Origin: Delphinapterus leucas
Lineage: Eukaryota; Chordata; Mammalia; Artiodactyla; Monodontidae
NCBI RefSeq assembly: GCF_002288925.2
Contig: NW_022098023.1
Span: 33,955,651-34,019,650 of the forward strand
Length of the DNA: 64,000 nt
Direction of reading: 5' to 3'
A program made the translations under genes and the position numbers. Below are positions 24,529 to 36,480 of the stretch, one piece after another. Every line of letters starts with the position of its first letter. Position 1 is the stretch's first letter. The notes beneath the pieces are model-generated. The model searched no databases and was not told the DNA's origin. It was given only the letters and a program-made list of their open reading frames with translations.

Positions 24529-27500
24529 TTAGATTCCATATATATGTGTTAGCATATGATATTTGTTTTTCTCTTTCTGACTTACTTCACTCTGTATGAC
24601 AGTCTCTAGGTCCATCCACCTCATTACAAATAACTCAGTTTCATTCCTTTTTATGGATGAGTAATATTCAATTGTATATATGTGCCATATTTTCTTTATC
24701 CATTCATCTGTTAATGGACACTTAGGTTGCTTCCATGTCTTGGCTATTGTAAATACAGCTGCAATGAACATTGTGGTACATGACTCTTTTTGAATTATGG
24801 TTTTCTCAGGGTATATGCCCAGTAGTGAGATTGCTGGATCCTATGGTATTTCTATTTTTAGTTTTTTAAGGAACTTCTGTTCTCCATAGTGGCTGTATCA
24901 ACTTATGTTCCCACCAACAGTGCAAGAGGGTTCCCTTTTCTCCACAACCTCTCCAGCATTTATTGCTTGTAGATTTTTTGATGATGGTCATTCTGAATGG
25001 TGTGAGATGATACCTCAATGCAGTTTTGATTTGCATTTCTCTAATGATTTATGATGTTGAGCATTCTTTCATGTGTTTGTTGGCAATCTGTATATCTTCT
25101 TTGGAGAAATGTCTATTTAGGTCTTCTGCCCATTTTTGGATTGGGTTGCTTTTTTTTTTTTTTTGATACTGAGCTGCATGAGTGACTTGTATGTTTTAAA
25201 GATGAATCCTTTGTCAGTTGCTTCATTTGCAAATATATACTCTCATTCTGAGGGTTGTCTTTTCATCTTGTTTATGGTTTCCTTTGCTGTGCAAAGCTTT
25301 TAAATTTCATTAGGTCCCATTTGTTTATTTTTGTTTTTAGTTCCATTTCTCCCAGAGGTGGGTCCAAAAGGATCTTTCTGTGATTTATGTCATAGAGTGT
25401 TCTGTCTACGTTTTTCTCTAAGAGTTTGGTGGTGTCTGGCCTGACATTTAGGTCTTTAATCCATTTTGAGTTTATTTTTGTGTATGGTGCTCAGGAGTGT
25501 TCTAATTTCATTCTTTTACATGCTGCTGTCCAGTTTTCCCAACACCACTTATTGAAGAGGCTGTCTTTCCCCACTGTATATTCTTGCCTCCTTTATCAAA
25601 GATAAGGTGTCCATATGTGCGTGGGTTTATCTCTGGGCTTTCTGTCCTGTTCTATTGATCTATATCTCTGTTTTTGTGTCAGTACCATACTGTTTTGATT
25701 ACTATAGTTTTGTAGCATAGTCTGAAGCCAGGGAGCCTGATTCCTCCAGCTCTGTTTTTCTTTCTCAAGATTGCTTTGGCTATTCGGGGTCTTTTGTGTT
25801 TCCATACAAATTGTGAATATTTTTGTTCTAGTTCTGTGAAAAATGCCAGTGGTAGTTTGATAGGGATTGCATTGAATCTGTAGATTGCTTTGGGTAGTAG
25901 AGTCATTTTCACAATGTTGATTCTTCCAATCCAAGAACATGGTATATCTCTCCATCTCTATGTATCATCTTTAGTTTCTTTCATCAGTGTCTTATAATTT
26001 TCTGTATACAGGTCTTTTGTCTCCTTAGGTAGGTTTATTCCTAGATATTTTATTCATTTTGTTGCAGTGGTAAATGGGAGTGTTTTCTTAATTTCACTTT
26101 AAGATGTTTCATCATTAGTGTATAGGAATGCAAGAGATTTCTGTGCATTAATTTTGTATCCTGCTACTTTACCAAATTCATTGATTAGCTCTGGCAGATT
26201 TTTGGTAGCATCTTTAGGATTCTGTATGTATAGTATCATGTCATCTGCAAACAGTGACAGCTTTACTTCTTCTTTTCCAATTTGGATTCCCTTTGTTTCT
26301 TTTTCTTCTCTGATTGCTGTGGCTAAATCTTCCAAAACTATGTGGAATAATAGTGCTGAGAGTGGGCAACCTTGTCTGGTTCCTGATCTTAGTGGAAATG
26401 CTTTCAGTTTTTCACCATTGAGGATGATGTTGGCTGTGGGGTTGTCATATATGGCCTTTGTTATGTTGAGGAGAGTTCCCTCTATGCCTACTTTCTTGAG
26501 GTTTTTTTTATCATAAATCATTGTTGAATGTTGTCAAAAGCTTTCTCTACATCTCTACAGATGATCATATGTTTTTTCTACGTCAATGTTTTAATATAGT
26601 GTATCATGTTGATGGACTGGCGTATATTGAAGAATCCTTGCATTCCTGGGATAAACCCCATTGGTCATAGTGTATGATCATTTTAATGTGCTTTTGGATT
26701 CTGCTTGCTAGTATTTTCTTGTGGACTTTTGCATCTATGTTCATCAGTGATATTGGTCTGTAGTTTTCTTTCTTTGTGACATCTTTGTCTGGTTTTAGTA
26801 TCAGAGTGATGGTGGCTTCGTAGAATGAGTTTGAGAGTGTTCCACCCTCTGCTATATTTTGGAAGAGTTTGAGAAGGATAGGTGTGATCTCTTCTCTAAA
26901 TGTTTGATAGAATTCGCTTGTGAAGCCATTAGGTCCTGAGCTTTTGTTTGTTGGAAGATATTTAATCACAGTTTCAATTTCAGTGCTTCTGATTGGTCAT
27001 ATTTTCTATTTCTTCCTGGTTCACTCTCGGAAGGTTGTGCATTTCTAAGAATTTGTCCAATTCTTCCAAGTTGTCCATTTTATTGGCATATAGTTGCTTG
27101 TAGTAATCTCTCATGATCCTTTGTATTTCTGCAGTGTTAGTTGTTACTTCTCCTCTTTCATTTCTAATTCTATTGATTTGAGTCTTCTCCCTGTTTTTCT
27201 TGATACATCTGACTAATGGTTTATCAATTTTGTTTATCTTCTCAAATAACCAGCTTTTAGTTTTATTGATCTTTTCTATCATTTCCGTCATTTCTTTTTC
27301 AATTATTTCTGATCTGATCCTTATGATTTCTTTCCCCTGTTAACTTTGTTTTTTTTGTTGTTGTTGTTGTTCTTCTTTCCCTAATTGCTTTTGGTGTAAG
27401 GTTAGGTTGTATTTGAGATGTTTCTTGTTTCTTAAGGTAGGATTGTATTGCTGTAAACTTCCCTCTTAGAACTGCTTTTGCTGCACCCCATTCGTTTTGC

Positions 27501-28344
27501 ATCATTGTGTTTTCAGTGACATTTGTTTCTAGGTATTTTTTGATTTCCTCTTAGATATCTTCAGTGATCTCTTTGTTATTAAGTAGTGTGTTGTTTACCC
27601 TCCATGTGTTTGTATTTCTTACAGATTTTTTCCTGTAATTGATATCTAGTCTCATAGCGTTGTTGTTGGAAAAGATACTAGATATGATTTTAATTTTTCT
27701 TAAATTTACCAAGGCTTGATTTGTGACCCAAGATATTGTCTATACTGAAGGATGTTCTAAGAGCAATTGAGAAGAATGTGTATTCTGTTGTTTTTGGATG
27801 GAATGTCCTATAAATATCAATTAAGCCCTTCTTTTTAATGTATGCTTTAAAGCTTGTGTTTCCTTATTTATTTTCATTTTGGATGATCTCTCCATTGGTG
27901 AAAGTGGGGTGTTAAAGTCCCCTACTGTGATTGTGTTACTGTCGATTTCCCATTTTATAGCTGTTAGTATTTGCCTTATGTATTGAGGTGCTCCCATGTT
28001 GGGTGCATAAATATTTACAATTTATCTTCTTCTTGGATTGATCCCTTGATCATTATGTAGTGCCCTTCTTTGTCTCTTGTAATAGTCTTTGTTTTAAAGT
28101 CTATTTTGTCTGATATGAGAATTGCTACTCCAGCTTTCTTTTGATTTCCATTTGCATGGAATATCTTTTTCCATCCCCTCACTTTCAGTCTGTATGTGGC
28201 CCTAGGTCTGAAGTGGGTCTCTTGTAGACAGCATATATATGGGTCTTGTTTTTGTATCCATTCAGCCAGTCTATGTCTTTTGGTTGGAGCATTTAATCCA
28301 TTTACATTTAAGGTAATTATCAATTTGTATATTCCTATTACCAT
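24529..28344 (-). pseudogene. ORF2: L1-A ORF2 (endonuclease/reverse transcriptase), broken
   Basis: L1 ORF2 nicks target DNA and copies the L1 RNA in place. The span would give about 1271 codons, the usual mammalian length. The N-terminal endonuclease is readable from the ATG at 28344 (LNVNGLN with the metal-site Asn; LQETHF with the catalytic Glu) up to a break near 28015. The reverse transcriptase core is readable at 26521-26099 with an intact FADD motif ([10 protein letters not shown]). C-terminal pieces follow at about 25955-25600, and the last piece ends …KNKYHMLTHIYGI at 24529. Frame changes between pieces near 28015, 27300, 26980, 26560 and 26090 show decay. Confidence 0.95.
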
Positions 28345-28402
28345 TTTCTTAATTGTTTTGGGTTTGTTACTGTAGGTCTTTTCCTTCTCTTGTGTTTCCT
28401 GC

Positions 28403-29291
28403 CTAGAAAAGTTCCTTTAGCATTTGTTGTAAAGCTGGTTTGCTGGTACTGAATTCTCTTAGCTTTTGCTTGTCTGTAAAGCTTTTAATTTCTCCATTAA
28501 ATCTGAATAAAATCGTTGCTGGGTAGAGTCATCTTGTTTGTAGTTTTTTCTCCTTCATAACTTTAAATATGTCATGCCACTCCCTTCTGGCTTGCAGAGT
28601 TTCTGTTGAAAGATCAGCTGTTAACCTCATGGGGATTCCATTGTATGCTATTTGTTGTTTTTCCCTTGCTGATTTTAATATTTGTTCTTTGTATTTAATT
28701 TTTGATATTTTGATTAATATGTGTCTTGGCATGTTTTTCCTTGGATTTTTCCTGTATTGGACTCTTTGTGCTGCTGGACTTGACTATTTCCTTTCCCATA
28801 TTCGGGAAGTTTTCTACTGTAATCTCTTCAAATATTTTATCAGTCCCTTTCTTTTTCTCTCCTTCTTCTGGGACCCGTATAATTAGAATGTTGGTGCATT
28901 CAATGTTTGCCCAGAGGTCTCTGAAACTGTCCTCAATTCTTTTCATTCTTTTTTCTTTATTCTGCTCTGCACTAGTTATTTCCACTATTTTATCTTCCAG
29001 GTCACTTATCCATTCTTCTGCCTCAGTTATTCTGCTACTGATCCCTTCTAGAGAATTTTTAATTTCATTTACTGTGTTGCTCGTCACTGATTGTTTGCTC
29101 TTTAGTTCTTCTAGGTCCTTGTTAAACGTTTCTTGTCTTTTCTCCACTCTATTTCCAAGATTTTAGATCATCTTTGCTAACATTATTCTGAATGCTTTTT
29201 CAGGTAGACGGCCTATTTCCTCTTCATTTTTTAGGCTTGATGGGTTTTTGCCTTTTTCCTTCATCTGCTGTGCATTTCTCTGTCTTCTCAT
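28403..29291 (-). pseudogene. ORF1: L1-A ORF1 (RNA-binding chaperone), broken
   Basis: ORF1 protein coats L1 RNA as a trimer. Start ATG is at 29291-29289 (MRRQRN…). An in-frame stop lies at 29166-29164, after which the same frame opens 29147-28695. That piece holds a Glu/Lys-rich coiled-coil (…ITEAEEWISDLEDKIVEI…) and then the start of the RNA-recognition domain. A frameshift near 28730 leads to the C-terminal piece (28732-28529, …ADLSTETLQARREWHDIF…). The last stop is about 28403. About 295 codons in total, the normal L1 ORF1 size. Confidence 0.93.
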
Positions 29292-31250
29292 TTTGCTTAA
29301 CTTACTGTGTTTGGGGTCTCCTTTTCGTAGGCTGCAGGTTTGTCGTTTCTGTTGTTTTTGGTGTCTGTCTCCAGTGGCTAAGGTTGGTTCAGTGGGTTGT
29401 GTAGGCTTCCTGGTGGAGGGGACTAGTGCCTGTGTTCTGGTAGTTGAGGCTGGATCTTGTTTTTCTGGTGGGCTGGTCCATGTCTGGTGGTGTGTTTTGG
29501 GGTGTCTGTGGCCTTATTATGATTTTAGGCAGCCTGTGTGCTAATGGATGGGGTTGTGTTCCCGTCTTGCTAGTTGTTTGGCATAGGGTATCCAGCACTG
29601 TAGCTTGCTGGTCATTGAGTGGAGCTGGGTGTTGAGATGGAGATATCTGGGAGATTTTCACTGTTTGATATTACGTGAAGCTATGAGGTCTCTTGTGGAC
29701 CAGTGTCCTGAAGTTGGTTTTCCCACCTCAGAGGCACAGCCCTAATGCCTGGCTGGAGCACCAAGAGTCTGTTCTCCACACGGCTCAAAATAAAAGGGAG
29801 AAAAGAAAGAAAGAACAACATGAAATAAAATAAAGTTATTAGAATAAAAAATTTAAAAAATATTAAGAAAAACATTTTTTTTAAGTAAAAACAAAACAAA
29901 ACAAAAAAAGGGTGAGAGAACCCTTGGACAAATGGTAAAAGCACAGCTATACAGACAAAATCACACACAGAAGCATACACATGCACACTCACAAAAATAG
30001 AAAAATATATATATATCGTTGTTCCCAAAGTCCACCTCTTCAACTTGGAATGATTCATTGTCTATTCAGGTATTCCACAGATGCAGGTACATCAAGTTGA
30101 TTGTGCAGATTTAATCCACTGCTTCTGAGGCTGCTGGGAGAAATTTCCCTTTCTCTTCTTTGTTTGCACAGCTCCCGGGGTTCAGCTTTGGATTTGGACC
30201 CACCTCTGCCTGTAGGTCGCCTGAGGTCGTCTGTTCTTCGCTCAGGATGGGGTTAAAGGAGCAGCTGATTCAGGGGCTCTGGCCCACTCAGGCCGGGGGG
30301 AGGGAGGGGTGCGGATGTGGGGCGAGCCTGTGGCAGCAGAGGCCAGCATGACATTTCACCAGCCTGAGGCACGCCGTGTGTTCTCCTGGGGAAGTTGTCC
30401 CTGGATCACGGGACCCTGGCGGTGACGGGCTGCACAGGCTCCCAGGAGGGCAGGTGTGGATAGTGACCTGTGCTTGCACACAGGCTTCTTGGTGGCGGCA
30501 GCAGCAGCCTTAGCGTCCCATGTCCATCTCTGGGATCCGCGCTGATAGCCACAGCTCGCTCCAGTATCTAGAGCTCCTTTAAGTAGCCCCTTAATCCCCC
30601 TCCTCGCGCACCAGGAAACAAAGAGGCAAGAAAAAGTCTCTTGCCCCTTCGGCAGCTCCAGACCTTCTCCCGGACTCCCTTCCGGCTAGCTGTGGCGCAT
30701 TTGCCCCCTTCAGGCTGTGTTCACGCAGCCAACACCATCCTCTCCTTGGGATCCGACCTTCGAAGCCGGAGCCTCAGCTCCCAGCCGCCACCTGCCCCAG
30801 TGGGTGAGCAGACAAGCCTCTCGGGCTGGTGAGTGCTGGTTGGCACCAATCCTCTGTGCAGAAATCTCTCTGCTTTGCCCTCTGCACCCCTGTTGCTCTG
30901 CTCTCCTCCATGGCTCCAAAGCTTCCCCCCTCCGCCACCCACAGTCTCCGCCCACGTAGGGGCTTCCTAGTGTGTGGAGACCTTTCCTCCTTCTCAGCTC
31001 TCTCCCACTGGTGCAGGTCCCATCCCTATTCTTTTGTCTCTATTTTTTCTTTTTTTTTTTTTTTGCCCTACCCAGGTACGTGGGGAGTTTGTTGCCTTTT
31101 GGGAGGTCTGAGGTGTTCTGCCAGCGTTCAGTAGGGTTTTATTTTGTAGGAGTTGTTCCACATGTAGATGTATTTCTGATGTATCTGTGGGAAGGAAGGT
31201 GATCTCCTCGTCTAACTCTTCCACCATCTTGAAGCTCCTCCTCTTGAGTT
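29292..31250 (-). promoter_or_regulatory. L1-A 5' UTR with internal promoter region
   Basis: About 1.96 kb; the part at 30150-30960 is GC- and CpG-rich against an AT-rich background, as expected for an L1 internal promoter. It carries the hairpin at 30619-30651. L1-B has a 5' UTR of matching length once its SINE is subtracted (about 1.98 kb). Confidence 0.8.
30619..30651 (-). other. Hairpin in the L1-A 5' UTR
   Basis: On the sense (minus) strand a 13-nt arm, cgaaggggcaaga, a 7-nt loop, and the arm tcttgcctctttg. All 13 positions pair in RNA if two G-U wobbles are allowed. The same site in L1-B (42467-42499) pairs perfectly. Confidence 0.7.
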
Positions 31251-31262
31251 GAGAAGGTCAAA

Positions 31263-32879
31263 TTTAATAAAGTTTTTATGAGCATATTCCTAGTTATATT
31301 TTGTAAACATAGAAGTATTTAATTTCAAAAGTTTTGGTCTCTTTGATAATCTGAAATTTATTATGAAATAAGAACTTGTGACTGAATTGCTTAATTTTAG
31401 TCAATTTTATGGCTAAGTTAATTAGGGAAACTTAGATATAACAAAAACATATTTGTAAGAGAAAGAAATATTTCTTTAGGGAAACCATTTTATAAATTGA
31501 AAATCCTCCAGTGAATAATCCTAGTACACTGACTGTGAGGAAATCAGTCAGGCTGCAGCAATTCAAGTACTTAAAATACTTACTTAGTTGAACCTTATAT
31601 TTAATTTTTCTTAAAACTTAGTATTTGTATTCTTTTGGTTTGAAAAGTCATATATGCTGACAGATTATTTCAGTTAGTTGAAAGTCATATATGCTGACAG
31701 ATTATTTCAGTTAGTTGGAACTTATTTTGATGCCATGTGGGAAGAAATCAATGCCTTAGTTCTCTGAGAAATAGACTCGAAGTTTGCATGCAGATGTTCA
31801 TTGGGATGTATTCTTTGGATCAACAACTGGAAGAGTGAAGAAAATAAGACTGAGCAAAAGAAGCAGTTGAAGTTCAGTGATGTTCAAAGAAGGGCCTCAG
31901 CCAATCCCAAAGGAGCTGGGATGACTCTACAAAGTTGTACAACATAAAGGCAAGAAAGGCTGGGCTCCATAGCCTTGCAGGAAGCAGTTATTAGAAATGT
32001 TGTTTTTTTTTTTTTCCAGAAAGGGGGACATGATTTTCAATGAAAGTTTTGGAGAGGTACTCAAATAAATGATGTTAGTAGTTGATAAGTCCAACGGCTA
32101 AAGGAATGAGTCTCGAAGAGGGGACATGTATGAACTATGATGGCATCCATTACTATTAAAAAACAACAACAACAAAGAAACTAGAAATATCTTCCCATAT
32201 TGCACAGCTCAGTTTCAGAAACAAGAATATGGTTCACAATACAGCAACTCTATAGCAATAGATATTAATGAGCTTTCTCATCATATACTTAATGTTCTTT
32301 ACCTTTTATCTCTTTTTTCTGCTTTGTACTTTTTCAGTTGTGTTCTGTCTCTGGTTTTCATTGCTGCAGCTACTGCTGTTACTGGCTAACTTATCTTTTA
32401 AATCATCTAAGTCTTCAGAGATAACACAGCATTCTTTCCCTGGGTCCTCCTTCTTTCTATACACTCTACTGTCTGCTTCTTATCTCACATTCTAATTCCC
32501 TAGGGGAGAGAATGCTATTGTTTTAGACCCTCACCATTCAATAAAATGTGTCTCTTGGGCAAATCTTTTGTGCCAGGTCCTATTAAGGGTTGATCTATAT
32601 AAATGACTGTGTTGTGGCCAAATTAGTGAGATCACAGAGCATACAACATGATGATCTATTTATAAAGAACTTCCCAGAAAGAAGTTCTGAGTAAGGCAGG
32701 AAATAAGGGGCTACTCTATAGGGGTCGGTTTAAACTGAAGCTCATTGCCTGGCTTACAAATTCATAGTAGCGACCCCCTTACAGGGATTTACCTCCCCCC
32801 ATAATGTTTGACCCAGCTGGGATTATCAAATTTCACTCTGCACTTAACATTTAGGAAGATAGTTTAAAATGAAGATTGT
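31263..32879. other. Unassigned DNA with a tandem duplication
   Basis: Contains a perfect 37-bp tandem duplication at 31644-31717. The stretch at about 31740-32000 is repeat-like but I cannot name it. No coding feature is supported. Confidence 0.35.
31644..31717 (+). repeat. Perfect 37-bp tandem duplication
   Basis: Units 31644-31680 and 31681-31717 are identical, each opening aaagtcatatatgctgacag and ending cagttagttg. Two copies only. Confidence 0.97.
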
Positions 32880-33559
32880 TAGGGTAACAATAAACATTCT
32901 GTATCCATTAGGCTTCAGATAACAACACAACTCTAGTGAGTTTCAGAAGAAAGAGCTCTAAAGGAGGCGGCCAGATGCTTACAAAACTTGGGGGTTGTTT
33001 GCCCACCTGGCTCCTGATTCGACTTCCAGGAATAACTCTCAGTACAACACCATGGAACTGGCTTATCAAAAGGGCTGCTTCCCCTGCTGTAATCAGGTCG
33101 TTAGGGAATAAAGCAATCTCTGACACAACACATATCAGCAAATGGACAGCACATACCTTCCCTGTTGGCACCAAAAACTATGGAAGAGGCACAGGCATCT
33201 ATCCTACAGTCATCACAGGAAAATCTGACCACATCCATAACCTTAAATGCAGCAGAAATAGGGGAGACAGCAGAAGCAGAGTCTCTGCTTCATGATATTC
33301 ACTTTCATCTTGCAAACTATTACAGATGCATCTACTTGCAGAAGATAATCCTACATGGAATCAAGAGGAAGGCAGTCTTGAGAAAGTTTCCCTATCTTCT
33401 AATCTACAATGAGTAAACTAACCTGAACCATCTGCCAAAACCCTCAGTGAATCTGATACTGGTGTCCATGAACCACAAATTAAGAAAGCAAATTATCAGA
33501 TGGTAACTCATTGGGCAGAAGTTAGTGCATTCTAATAAAGAAAACAAGAAAGTAAATAG
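32880..33559 (+). other. Unassigned segment with two overlapping frames
   Basis: Less AT-rich than its surroundings, with open frames of 119 codons (32936-33295) and 83 codons (33165-33416) in different phases. The second has an acidic stretch (…EIGETAEAESLL…). I do not recognise either. It could be a decayed processed pseudogene or an LTR-element fragment; no poly-A tail or target duplication supports the former. Confidence 0.2.
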
Positions 33560-35033
33560 AGAGAATGATACTACCAAACATTAAAGAAGAATTAATACCA
33601 ATCCTTCTCAAACTCTTCCAAAAAACAGAAAAGGAGTGACCTCTTCTAAACTTATTTTATGAGACCAGCATTATCCTGATACCAAAATGAGCCAAAGATG
33701 GCATAAGAAAAGAAAATTGCAGGCCAATATCCCTGATGAACATAACTTAAAAAATCCTCAACAAGTTACTAGCAAACCAAGTTCAACAATACATTCAAAG
33801 GATCATATGCCATGATTAAGTGGGATTTATTCCAGGGATGCAAGGATGGTTCATCATCTGCAAATTAGTCAGTGTGAAACACCACATTAAAAAATTGAAG
33901 AGTGAAAATCAAATGACCATCTCAATAGATGAAAAAGTAGCATTTGACAATATTCAACATTCATTTATGATAAAAACTTTCAACAAAGTGGGCATAGAGG
34001 AAATGTACTGCAACATAATAAGGTCATATATGACAAGCCCACAGTTAACATCAGATTGAGTTTCTATATACTAATAATGAACTATCCAAAAGAGAAATTT
34101 TTAAAAATAATCTCATCAAAAAGAATAAAATACCTAGGAATAAATTTAAACAAAGAGGTGAAAACTTATATATTGAAAAGTATAAGACATTAATGAAAGA
34201 AATTGCAGAGTACATCAATAAATGGAAAAATATTCTGTATCCATGGATTGAAATAATCAATATTGTTAAAATATCCATACTACCCAAAGCAATGTACAGA
34301 TTTAATATGCTCCCTGTCAAAATTCCAATGGTAATTTTCAAAGAAATAAAACAAATAATACTAAAATTTGTACGGAATCACAAAAAACACTGAATAGCCA
34401 AAGCAATCTTGAGAAAGAGCAACAAAGCTGAAGGCGTCATACTCTCTGATTTCAAACCATATTACAAAGTTATAGTAATTAAAACAGTATGGTGTTGGCA
34501 CAAAAACAAACACATAGATCAATGGAACAGAATAGACAGCCCAGAGATAATAAACCTATTCATATATGGTCAATTAATTTATGACAAAAGAGGCAAGAAT
34601 ATGCAATGGAGAAAGGACAGTCTCTTTAATAAATGGTGTTGGGAAAACTGGACAGCCACAGGCAAAACAATAAAATTGAACCACTATATTACACCAAACA
34701 CACACAAAAAAACCCCAAATAGATTAAAGACTTCAATTTAAGGCCTGCAACATGAAACTTATAGAAGAAAACATAGATGGTATGTATGTACCTTGACAAA
34801 GGTCTTGACAATGATTTTTTGAATCTGATACCAAAAGCAAAAGCAACAAAAGCAAAAATAAATAAGTGGAACTATATTGTACTAAAAAGATTCTGCACAG
34901 CAAAGAAAGCCATCAACAAAATGAAAAGACAAGCTACTTAATGGGAGAAAGTATTTGCAAATCATTTATCTCATAATGGGCTAATATCCAAAATATGTGA
35001 AGAACACATACATTTCAATAACAAAAAACAAAC

Positions 35034-35517
35034 TGGTACCAAGTCCAAGCTCATACTTCTTGACAAGCCAATAAATCAAGAGACGAGTTGTTGGGACAAG
35101 GAATAGTGACTTTATTTGAAAAGACAGCAGACTGAGAAGATGGTGGACTAGTGTTCCAAAGAACCATCTTACCTGAGTTAGAATTCAGGCTTCTTTTATA
35201 CCAAAAGGGAGGGGATGTTGTTGGTTATTGCAAATTTCTTGGTGCTAAAATACTTTGTTTTTGCATCTCTCCATGTAGGTCAGGTTAGGATGTTCCTGTA
35301 AACAAGATAAATGTTATTCTGTGACCTGCAAATTTTTATCTCTATATGAATGGAAAAGTGTTGCACCTTTAAAAGTCAGAGCATTGAGAATGGTCTATCC
35401 TGTATATTTCAGGCTAATAAGCAACATTCTTAACTTGCTGTAAAAGTGGTAGAATACAAAGGTCAAAGTAAAAGAAACAGATCCAATATGGAGTCATATT
35501 TGTTCTTCCCCATTACA
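35034..35517 (-). mobile_element. Solo LTR (484 bp) in L1-D
   Basis: Edges are TG…CA on both strands (minus strand: 'tgtaatgggg' … 'cttggtacca'). A 4-bp duplication, aaac, flanks it at 35030-35033 and 35518-35521, and the L1 text reads through when it is removed. On the minus strand a TATA box (TATAAAAG, about 35193-35200) precedes a polyadenylation signal AATAAA (35111-35116), giving U3-R-U5 order. No internal viral sequence is present. Confidence 0.9.
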
Positions 35518-35945
35518 AAACAATCCAATTAAAAATGGGCAGAAGATCTGAATAGACATTTTTCCAAAGAAGACATATAGATGACCAACAGGTACATGAA
35601 AATATATTCAACATTGTTAATCACCTGGGAAATACAAATCAAAACCACAACGAGATATCACCTTATACATGTTAGAAAGGCTGTTATCAAAAAGATAAGA
35701 AATAACAAGTGTCAACAAAGATATAGAGAAAAGAGAACCCTTGTGCTCTATTGGTGGGAATGTAAATTGGTACATCCAGCATGGAAAACAGTGTGGAGGT
35801 TCCTTAAAAAATTAAAAATTGAACTACTATATGATCCAAAAATTTTGCTTCTGGAGTATTTGTTCAAAGAAAATGAAAACACTAATTTGAAAATATATAT
35901 GCTCTATATTCATTGCAGCATTATTCATAACAGTCAAGATATGGA

Positions 35946-36149
35946 GGGCTTCCCTGGTGGCGCAGTGGTTGAGAGTCCGCCTGCCAATGCAGGGGACACG
36001 GGTTCGTGCCCCAGTCCGGGAAGATCCCACATGTTGCGGAGCGGTTGGGCCCGTGAGACATGGCCACTGAGCCTGTGTGTCCGGAACCTGTGCTCCGCAA
36101 TGGGAGAGGCCACAACAGTGAGAGGCCCGCGTACCACAAAAAAAAAAAA
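35946..36149 (+). mobile_element. Cetacean tRNA-derived SINE in L1-D
   Basis: 'gggcttccctggtggcgcag' head, intact-looking B box ('gggttcgtgcccc'), tail of about 14 A. The flanking duplication is imperfect: aagatatgga (35936-35945) and aagatgga (36150-36157). The L1-D text 'caagatatggaaacaacc' is split here. Confidence 0.95.
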
Positions 36150-36480
36150 AAGATGGAAACAACCTAAGTGTCCATCAATGAATGAATAAAGAAACTGTGG
36201 TATATATATATACAGTGGAATATGATTCAGCCATAAAAAGAATGATGTCTTGATATTTGCAAAAATATGGGAGGGCCTCAAGGGTATTATGTTTGGGAAC
36301 TAAGTTAGACGGAGGTAGACTAATACCGTGACCTCTCTTATATGTGGAATCTAAAAAATAATAATAAAAGTTTATAGATGTGGAGAATAGAATGGTGGTT
36401 GTCAGAGGTCGGGGGGTGGGAGAAATGGGTGAAGGTGGTATAAATTTATTACAAAATACATAATTAATAGTGATCTTTTT

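Larger units (their letters stand above)
24102..31250 (-). mobile_element. L1-A: full-length LINE-1 with TSDs
   Basis: About 7.15 kb on the minus strand: 5' UTR at 31250-29292, ORF1 at 29291-28403, ORF2 at 28344-24529, 3' UTR to a poly-A (poly-T at 24103-24112). A 12-nt duplication, gagaaggtcaaa, flanks it at 24090-24101 and 31251-31262, so the element is complete. The 5' end reads 'gaggaggagcttcaagatgg' in sense, the same start as L1-B. ORFs carry stops and frameshifts, so it is dead. Confidence 0.97.
33560..36480 (+). mobile_element. L1-D: old L1 (ORF2 3' half and 3' UTR), interrupted
   Basis: Begins inside ORF2 ('aattaataccaatccttctc') and runs to the 3' UTR. Pieces: 33820-34059 (…GFIPGMQGW…, the reverse transcriptase 'QWG/QVGF-PGMQG' region), 34193-34393, 34409-34741, and the 3' part at 35518-36440. 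About 310 nt that should hold the FADD motif are missing at a junction near 34052. A solo LTR (35034-35517) and a SINE (35946-36149) split it. Divergence is higher than in L1-A/B/C. Confidence 0.9.

Noticed and set aside
35581..36189. 202-codon frame joining L1 and SINE sequence
   Set aside because: Fortuitous read-through from L1-D ORF2 into the inserted SINE; not a fusion gene.
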